Origin: Symbiobacterium thermophilum
Lineage (GTDB): Bacteria; Bacillota; Sulfobacillia; UBA995
Direction: 5' to 3'
Length of the DNA stretch: 38,317 bases
NCBI GenBank assembly: GCA_020725145.1
Contig: DYFO01000020.1
Location: forward strand, 1 to 38,317
Shown here: positions 33,473-38,317 of the stretch, in pieces
Layout of the letters: the number at the start of each line of letters is the position of its first letter
How positions within the stretch are numbered: the stretch's first letter is position 1
Program-made: the position numbers and the translations under genes
Notes under the pieces: generated by a model
Told to the model about the DNA's origin: nothing
Databases searched by the model: none
What the model saw: the letters and a program-made list of their open reading frames with translations, nothing else

Positions 33473-34991
33473 CGGCCGCAGCCCCACGGCGCGGAACGCC
33501 ACGTCAGCGCAGCCGCCAGTTCCGTGCGGGCCAGGTAGCGCTTCCCGTCCAGGTGAAGGTCAACGGCCTGCAACTGGCAGAGGTCAAGCAGCAAGTCGTC
33601 ATAGCGGACTTCCTTGCCCAACGCCTTGAGCTTCCTGCGCAGGGCCGTCTCCAGCACGAGCGCCAGAAAGCAGACCACCACATGACCCCTGATACGCCTC
33701 TCCGTCCGGCCTGAGGTCGAGTCCCGACTTCAGTTCCCGGAACGCGTGCTCAACCTGCCAGAGGCTCTTGTAGGCCTGCGCCACCTCATCGGCGGCCAGA
33801 GAGGAGTTGGTGCGAAGCACCCATTTGCCGTCGTACCGGGACTCCTCCTCCAGGACCCGCCCGTCTACCGAGACGCCTGCCCCGTCGATGCGAAGGTACC
33901 GACGGTAGGCACGGTTGCCGATGAGCTGCTTCACTTCACCGGCAGCCAGCTTCTCTCTCAGCCTGGCCACCGCCGCTTCCCGCACCAGTCGGTCACGCTC
34001 GCGCTCCTCCGGGTTGAGGCACACGAGGTAGCGCACACCGGCGTGGACCACCTCCTTCACCTTGAGGTTCAAAGACACCTCGCGGTACCTCCCGGCCCGG
34101 GACAGCACCTCCCGTGCTGCCTTGAGCTTGCGCATCCGCACCCCGACGATGTACTCCAGGTTCGACCCTTCGAGCTCCCGGAGCAGTTCGCCGGACACCA
34201 TCCCCCGGTCGGCAACCAGGATCACCCGTCTTGGGTGGAACTCTTGCTTGACCTTGCCTATCACGTGCCGGAAAGTGTCCACCTCGGCCGTGTTGCCGGG
34301 GAACACCTCGTGGGCTATCGGGAAGCCGTCGCCAGAGACCAGCACTCCGACCATGATCTGTACCCGGTCAGGCTGCTTGTCCTTCGAAAAGCCGTACTCC
34401 GCCAGCCCCTCCGCCGCCCGACCTTCAAAGTACGTGGTCGTCGCATCCCACAGAACAAGATCCAGCTCCAGGTTGAAAAGGTCCCTCACCTGGTCATACA
34501 GACCTTGCTCAAGTTCGGTCTTGTGCTCGGAAAGGAAGTCGAGGGCACGGTAGAAGTGATTGAGCTCCAGCCGCTCCCACTCGGGCCGGTATATTGTCCT
34601 CACCCAATCGCTTACCCGCAGCTTGGACATCGGGTCCAGGAGACGGTTGAGCACCATCGCGAAGGCCGCTTCCTCGAAATCAGTCCGGGCCGCAGCACCC
34701 TCAACCAGCCGTCCCAGCATCGCGGCCAGCCCCAGCTGTTCCCATGGCCGGCGGAAGATCAGCACCGGCCCCCAGGTCTTGGCCTGCCTGGCCCGGATCT
34801 GCCGAGCCCGCTCCAGCACCCACTGCTTCCGGGAGAACCGGGTCAGCTGCTCGATGAGCCCGTCGAGGGGACCCGCCTGCAGCTTCTCCAGCCGCCCAGG
34901 GTGGCCACTACCTTCTGGCGCATCTTGCCGCTCACCTGTTCACTGGTGACCAGCTGCAGGTAGGTACGAGTGCTCCCGTCGCGGTTGCGGA
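33443..34991 (-). pseudogene. IS1634-like (IS4-group) transposase, frameshifted and 5'-truncated
   Basis: Transposase of the DDE family. Reading minus-strand frames together gives FRNRDGSTRTYLQLV, GKMRQKVVATLG, RLEKLQAGPLDGLIEQL, the long central ORF (LVLWDATTTYFEG with the first Asp, RRVILVADRGMVSGELL with the second Asp, LWQVEHAFRELKSGLDLRP with the Glu), GHVVVCFLALVLETALRRKL and the C-terminus AFRAVGLRPPLHVTEVPL, stop at 33443. Three breaks separate these pieces: one base lost at about 34893, a small deletion at about 33698-33712, and a shift at about 33500. The start codon and the first few residues are missing; the sequence begins directly after the stop codon of the next gene. All DDE residues survive but no intact protein can be made. 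Confidence 0.85.
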
Positions 34992-34998
34992 AGGTGGG

Positions 34999-35802
34999 CT
35001 AGCTCGGCCAATCGATTATGTACAGGGGGCCGGGCTCCAGGGTGTCACCCTCCTCCGACGACACCGCAAGCCACGGTCGAACGAGCAGGACGCGCCTCCT
35101 CAAATGACCATCGCTGGCCTCCGACTTGAGCTGGACCCGCAGGTAAGCCCCCCGCCCATCAAAGCGCACGGGATCGAATTCCAGGATCACGTCCTCAGGC
35201 AACCCGGGGCAGACCAGGGAAACGTCGACGGCGCGTGATCCTAACCAGACCTCGCCGTCGTAATGGCCGTGACGGTACGGTACTGCATAGAAGAGCAGGA
35301 CCAGTGTGCTCAGATCCACGAGCTGTTGCCTGTCTTGGCCGGGAGACCTGGCGTCAAACAGCACCCTTCCGATCGGCAGGGCCCGCGTTGAACCTCCGCG
35401 GGCTATCGTGAGCGCCGTCAGGTGATGTTCGCCGGGGGAAAGAGGGGTAACTTCCATCCGGATTACCCATCGCCGGCAGGGCTTGTTCAGGTAAAGCGGA
35501 GCAATGCTAAAGGAGGTGACTACCAGCTCAGGGTTATCGGTCGCGACGGACATGATCGTCCCCGACGCATTGAGCCACGGCCACCGGCCATAGTCATTGA
35601 AGAGGATTGAGAGACTCGTGCTCCTGCCTACATAGCAGGCAACATAGCCTTCATGCGGGGGCTCGACGAAGTAGACCCCTCTGAACGCAAACGGTACTAG
35701 GAGTGCCAGCGTGATCAGCGCGAGAGTCCCTGCGGCAACTGCCTTCAGTCTATGGCGCGGGGATGGTTCCTTCTCGTGCCCCTCAGCTTCCTGCACGCTC
35801 AC
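34999..35802 (-). CDS. Membrane-anchored protein of unknown function
   Basis: Not recognised. The protein (267 residues) has a charged cytoplasmic lead (EAEGHEKEPSPRHRLK), one membrane helix (AVAAGTLALITLALLVPFAF) and a ~215-residue outside domain that alternates short hydrophobic strands and polar turns, suggesting a beta-sandwich. Two cysteine pairs at most are present (Cys in YVACYVG, KPCRRW, LVCPGL). GTG 35802 follows AGGGAGG; GTG 35808, GTG 35796 and TTG 35820 are alternatives. It begins within about 25 bases of the stop of the secreted cysteine-rich protein, so both lie on one transcript. Its last codon abuts the truncated IS, so the C-terminus may have been altered. GC is visibly lower than in the rest of the window. 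Confidence 0.7.
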   Translation of the reverse strand: MSVQEAEGHEKEPSPRHRLKAVAAGTLALITLALLVPFAFRGVYFVEPPHEGYVACYVGRSTSLSILFNDYGRWPWLNASGTIMSVATDNPELVVTSFSIAPLYLNKPCRRWVIRMEVTPLSPGEHHLTALTIARGGSTRALPIGRVLFDARSPGQDRQQLVDLSTLVLLFYAVPYRHGHYDGEVWLGSRAVDVSLVCPGLPEDVILEFDPVRFDGRGAYLRVQLKSEASDGHLRRRVLLVRPWLAVSSEEGDTLEPGPLYIIDWPS

Positions 35803-35826
35803 GCTCACCTCCCTGCTCAACGCGTT

Positions 35827-36723
35827 CTATTGGGCTGCGGCATTGCACTCTGCGCAATAGCACGTCCGGCGCTGCAGTTCGTAGGTCCGGTCTTCGGGGA
35901 AGACAAACCTGAAACCAGAGGCAGTATACTCTCCCTGGAACCAACGGGTTATCTCTCCTTTTACATCCTCGTCTGTGCAGTACCACTGCCAGTAAGTCGC
36001 TGACGAATGGAAATGCCTGTCCCAGTGCCCAATGGCCGCCTCCTCGCCGCGTGGGCAGAAGGAACACGTGGGATCGTTGGGACCCTTGGGAGTGTAGGGG
36101 CCGTATGTTGCGGTCGCTGTCCACGTACAACGATACTCAAGCTTGAGCCAGGCCAGCAGCGTTTGCAGAGGAACGGTCGCTCCTCCGCTGATCGTTGTGC
36201 CCCAGGTAACGGACGTTGACACGGAAACCGGTAGCGGATGCCGCGAGTACGCAGTGTCCCAGTAGTAATGCTGGTCGTGATAGTCAGAGGCATGGATCAG
36301 CTGGTGCTCATACCAGACCGCTCTGATGGACGCGCCAGCCGAATCGAGGGTTACCTTGGAGTTCTGCAGATGCCTCGCAAGGATGAGGCACTGTGCCAAG
36401 TCCGCCTCGCTCCAATTCCCGTCGAGTTCACCGCTCGTCAGCGCTTGTTCATCGATGAAAAGCCTACCGTCCTCAGTTAGCGTGTAACAGTGCGGGTTGG
36501 AGTTCAGCAGAGTCAACAGCGCCCGGCCGACCTTCTCCTCACACGTCGACATGCACCTGAAGACGGATTCGCGTACCGAGAGATAGCCCCCGAGAATGGC
36601 CAAGTCGTTGCGCATGAGAGCTCCGACCCTGGGTATGCAGCAAGAAGCCGGTTCCGCCAGGACAGGCGTCACAAGAAGCAGGTAGAGCAAGACCACCGAC
36701 ATCAGACCCGCTAAGCGACGCAT
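35827..36723 (-). CDS. Cysteine-rich secreted protein of unknown function
   Basis: Not recognised. The 298 residues start with a good signal peptide (MRRLAGLMSVVLLYLLLVTPVLA, cleavage before EPASCC). The mature part has 13 cysteines, including CC, CMSTC, CSFC and CYCAEC; the two CxxC pairs CSFC and CAEC could form a zinc ribbon or disulfides. It is rich in aromatic residues (HDQHYYWDTAY, YWQWYC) and Thr/Ser. There is no further membrane helix and no wall-anchor motif; the lipobox is not convincing. ATG 36723 is preferred because the signal peptide starts there; the track start at 36747 lacks a site. A sigma-A promoter lies 50-80 bases upstream. It is the first gene of a two-gene cassette with the membrane-anchored protein. 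Confidence 0.75.
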   Translation of the reverse strand: MRRLAGLMSVVLLYLLLVTPVLAEPASCCIPRVGALMRNDLAILGGYLSVRESVFRCMSTCEEKVGRALLTLLNSNPHCYTLTEDGRLFIDEQALTSGELDGNWSEADLAQCLILARHLQNSKVTLDSAGASIRAVWYEHQLIHASDYHDQHYYWDTAYSRHPLPVSVSTSVTWGTTISGGATVPLQTLLAWLKLEYRCTWTATATYGPYTPKGPNDPTCSFCPRGEEAAIGHWDRHFHSSATYWQWYCTDEDVKGEITRWFQGEYTASGFRFVFPEDRTYELQRRTCYCAECNAAAQ

Positions 36724-36771
36724 ACCTTCCACCCCCAGGACTGCCATTTGCTACCACGCCTGTCTCTAGCT

Positions 36772-36801
36772 AGCATACTGCGGCTTACCTCCGTTTGTCA
36801 A
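36772..36801 (-). promoter_or_regulatory. Sigma-A promoter of the two-gene secreted/membrane cassette
   Basis: Minus strand: TTGACA (36801-36796), 18 bases, TATGCT (36777-36772). The -35 is perfect and the -10 matches four of six. Start point near 36765, giving a leader of about 40 bases before ATG 36723. It lies at the junction with the prolyl oligopeptidase remnant. Confidence 0.65.
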
Positions 36802-36808
36802 GGCGAAA

Positions 36809-36979
36809 AGTGTGGGCAAGGCCTTTGAGCAAAGCACTGCTTCCGACCCCGCCGACCGGCCCGTGATGCTGCGCATAGAGACCATGGCCGGGCACGGAGC
36901 GGGCAAGCCGGTTCGCAAGGTGGTCGCCGAGCAAGCGGACATCCTGACGTTTCTGGCGTGGCAGCTGGAATTGGGTTAG
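36809..36979 (+). pseudogene. C-terminal remnant of a prolyl oligopeptidase (S9A)
   Basis: Too short for the ORF track. In frame with the TAG at 36977 the translation reads SDPADRPVMLRIETMAGHGAGKP, then VRKVVAEQADILTFLAWQLEL. This is the unmistakable C-terminus of S9A prolyl endopeptidases, including the catalytic-His segment AGHGAGKP and the last helix. Nothing upstream of about 36809 continues the family; that space holds the divergent cassette promoter. Some 600 upstream residues are missing, so it is a dead fragment left by a rearrangement. Confidence 0.8.
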
Positions 36980-37035
36980 CAGAGGGCAGGAGGTCGGATT
37001 CGCCGCGCCGAAGGACCGACGGGGAGGGGAAGCCG

Positions 37036-37836
37036 TTGGCGCTGGGGTTTGTCTCACTGGCCAGCTCCAGCACCTTCGGCAATGCTTACCTGCTGGACGG
37101 GGGCCCCGGTGCTCGGGTCATGGTCGACTGCGGCGCAGGCCTCCGGCAACTTGAGACAGCCCTGGCGGACGTGGGCCTTGATCCGAGTCATATTGAGGCC
37201 ATCTTCCTCACCCACGGCCACTCAGATCATGTTCGCGCGGTTACCCTCCGTGTCCCGTTTCCCCGGTCCTACGGCATTCCCGTGTACGCCACCGAAGGGC
37301 TGTGGCAGCTGCTTGACGGCTGCATCGGGTCGCTCGAACCCTCGCTGCGACGCGTGCTACCGGCAGGCGGCGAAACCACGGTCGGATCCTTGCGGGTACG
37401 GGCCATCCCCAAGCCGCACGATTGTGTGGACCCGGTAGGGTTGGTGATCGACGGAGCAATGGGCAGCTGGCTGTTCTTGACCGACCTCGGCCACGTGCCC
37501 CCTCACCTCCTGTGCGAAGGGAGAGAATGCGAGTACCTTGTGGTGGAGGCAAATCATGAACCGGCACTGGAACTTGCCTCGGGAAGGCCTGAGGTTCTGG
37601 TCCGGCGGGTGCTGGGCGACCGGGGGCACCTGTCTAACCAGCAGGCGGCCGCGGCGCTTCGCGAGATGGTCAATCGCCGCACCCGGGTGGTGTTCCTAGC
37701 CCATCTCAGTGTGGAGTGCAACACGCCGGCACTGGCCTACTCCACCTGTCGGCACGAGCTCGACCGCTGCGGGTACCGAGGTGAGCTCGGTGTGCTCCCG
37801 GCGGGCGGTCAGGTGTTGCGTTGGCCCCGGTTGTAG
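37036..37836 (+). CDS. MBL-fold metallo-hydrolase (YycJ/WalJ-like)
   Basis: A 266-residue metallo-beta-lactamase-fold hydrolase. The N-terminus GFVSLASSSTFGNAYLLDGG and MVDCGAGLRQLETALADVGLDPSHIEAIFLTHGHSDHV, with the metal motif HxHxDH at residues 60-65, is typical of the YycJ group. Later ligands fit PKPHDCVDPVG (His), LFLTDLGHVPP (Asp), VVEANHEP and AHLSVECNTP (His). YycJ relatives are thought to be nucleases or phosphodiesterases; activity is not established. TTG 37036 follows GGGGAGGGGA with five bases of spacing; the track start at 36958 lies in the oligopeptidase remnant. Intact despite its disturbed surroundings. Confidence 0.88.
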   Translation: MALGFVSLASSSTFGNAYLLDGGPGARVMVDCGAGLRQLETALADVGLDPSHIEAIFLTHGHSDHVRAVTLRVPFPRSYGIPVYATEGLWQLLDGCIGSLEPSLRRVLPAGGETTVGSLRVRAIPKPHDCVDPVGLVIDGAMGSWLFLTDLGHVPPHLLCEGRECEYLVVEANHEPALELASGRPEVLVRRVLGDRGHLSNQQAAAALREMVNRRTRVVFLAHLSVECNTPALAYSTCRHELDRCGYRGELGVLPAGGQVLRWPRL

Positions 37837-38102
37837 GTTACATGATGCCGCCACTACCGCTGTCTGCTGAGGTCTCGATATAAGCCTGCTCGTTGGCGGG
37901 GCACCGTCCTAGCTGCCACCGGTGGTTCGTCCAATTCGGCCTCAGAGTAGTCGCAACCCTCCAATGCAAGGCGTTCTTCGATCTGGGAGTTGCAGTTGTT
38001 GACGACTCGCGCGGTGGTATCCAGTTCACAGCTCTGGGCTAAAGTCTAAGAAGATCAGTCCGGGCATGAACTGAGCTGGCGGGGTTCCGGTCGAGGAGAA
38101 GC
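37837..38102. other. Short gene-free stretch with fragmentary reading frames
   Basis: No complete gene. On the minus strand a frame of about 55 residues (NNCNSQIEERLALEGCDYSE, then AELDEPPVAART) looks protein-like but has a stop upstream and no start codon; on the plus strand a frame of about 50 residues ends at 38043. Either may be a decayed fragment. GC is lower than in most of the window. I recognise no family. Confidence 0.35.
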
Positions 38103-38317
38103 GTGCGGACTACGTCATCTGGCTCAGTGGTGAAAACCAAGGGTTGCCCCCCGGCACGATGACGCTTGCGTGTAAGCCATCACATGGCTGCGTCAAGCTG
38201 TGAACAAAGCGAGCATTGATGCGGGTCGGTGAGGGGTCTGGCTTTTTTTCCGCGGATGTGGTGAGCCTGTCGCACAGATAGCCTGAAGATCAGGCAGTTA
38301 CACCTACATAACGTTGA
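38103..38317 (+). ncRNA. Structured RNA, possible 5' part (domain I) of a group II intron
   Basis: GTGCG at 38103-38107 fits the group II 5' splice-site consensus. Downstream are nested helices: GACGC/GCGTC enclosing AGCCAT-CAC-ATGGCT (about 38161-38201), GCCTGA-AGA-TCAGGC (about 38281-38295), then CAGTTACACCTACATAACG at the window edge, a style of sequence I associate with group II domain I. There is no ORF. The element would continue to the right, where an intron-encoded reverse transcriptase is expected. The call rests on pattern memory and visible pairing only. Confidence 0.38.

Larger units (their letters stand above)
33341..34998 (-). mobile_element. Degenerate IS1634-family insertion sequence
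   Basis: The left limit is placed where the methyltransferase remnant stops making sense (about 33341-33350, AACTCGGGTTTGAAACTC...). The right limit is where transposase similarity ends, against the stop codon of the membrane-protein gene at 34999. I cannot identify terminal inverted repeats or a target duplication; the right (5') end appears deleted. Limits are therefore approximate. Confidence 0.6.

Noticed and set aside
32905-33681. 258-residue minus-strand ORF as a separate gene
   Set aside because: Its first ~50 residues are transposase C-terminal sequence in a shifted frame; the rest runs out of the IS through the methyltransferase remnant and is not coherent.
33746-34963. 405-residue plus-strand ORF
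   Set aside because: Antisense of the transposase remnant.

Overview
The window comes from the chromosome of a high-GC, spore-forming, Gram-positive-type bacterium (Bacillota; a deep clostridial, Symbiobacterium- or Limnochorda-like lineage is my guess). The reasons are an intact pro-SigK sporulation sigma factor, YqeG and DegV proteins, an S-layer-homology (SLH) protein, FMN and TPP riboswitches with Gram-positive-style terminators, a Tad pilus operon with no secretin, and many GTG/TTG starts behind strong GGAGG sites. No tRNA, rRNA or CRISPR was seen.

Layout. 1-2.8 kb: a frameshifted polytopic membrane protein, smpB, and a headless von Willebrand-A (VWA) protein remnant. 2.9-8.7 kb: sigK, an alpha/beta hydrolase, yqeG, a prepilin peptidase, an M20 amidohydrolase, a DegV protein and a DinB-like protein. 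8.8-12.4 kb: a NusG-domain-II protein, an orphan molybdopterin oxidoreductase and a threonine-synthase-like enzyme. 12.4-13.2 kb (minus): a riboflavin ECF S-component (ribU type) with a complete promoter, FMN riboswitch and terminator. 13.3-17.2 kb: a HAD phosphatase, then a TPP riboswitch controlling thiD-thiM-thiE-thiW, a thiamine-precursor salvage operon. 17.2-20.7 kb: MATE transporter, SDR (CTG start) and MFS transporter. 20.7-24.1 kb (minus): SLH surface protein followed by an ABC-2 type exporter. 24.3-30.5 kb: a divergent, compact Tad/Flp pilus operon (cpaB, cpaE, cpaF, tadB, tadC, flp, tadE-like, tadG-like) with a clear sigma-A promoter. The prepilin peptidase at 5 kb is a plausible source of Flp processing.

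30.6-38.3 kb is an accessory, scrambled region. It holds an ArsR-type regulator divergent from an unusual M20 amidohydrolase; a methyltransferase remnant; an IS1634-like transposase broken by three frameshifts and missing its start; a two-gene cassette of unknown function (a cysteine-rich secreted protein and a membrane-anchored protein) with its own sigma-A promoter and visibly lower GC; the last ~50 codons of a prolyl oligopeptidase; an intact MBL-fold hydrolase; and a structured, lower-GC stretch at the right edge that may be the 5' part of a group II intron. The cassette at 35.0-36.8 kb is the best candidate for something undescribed.

Many track starts were moved to codons with a good ribosome-binding site. 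All functional names rest on motifs and remembered family patterns; no search was run.
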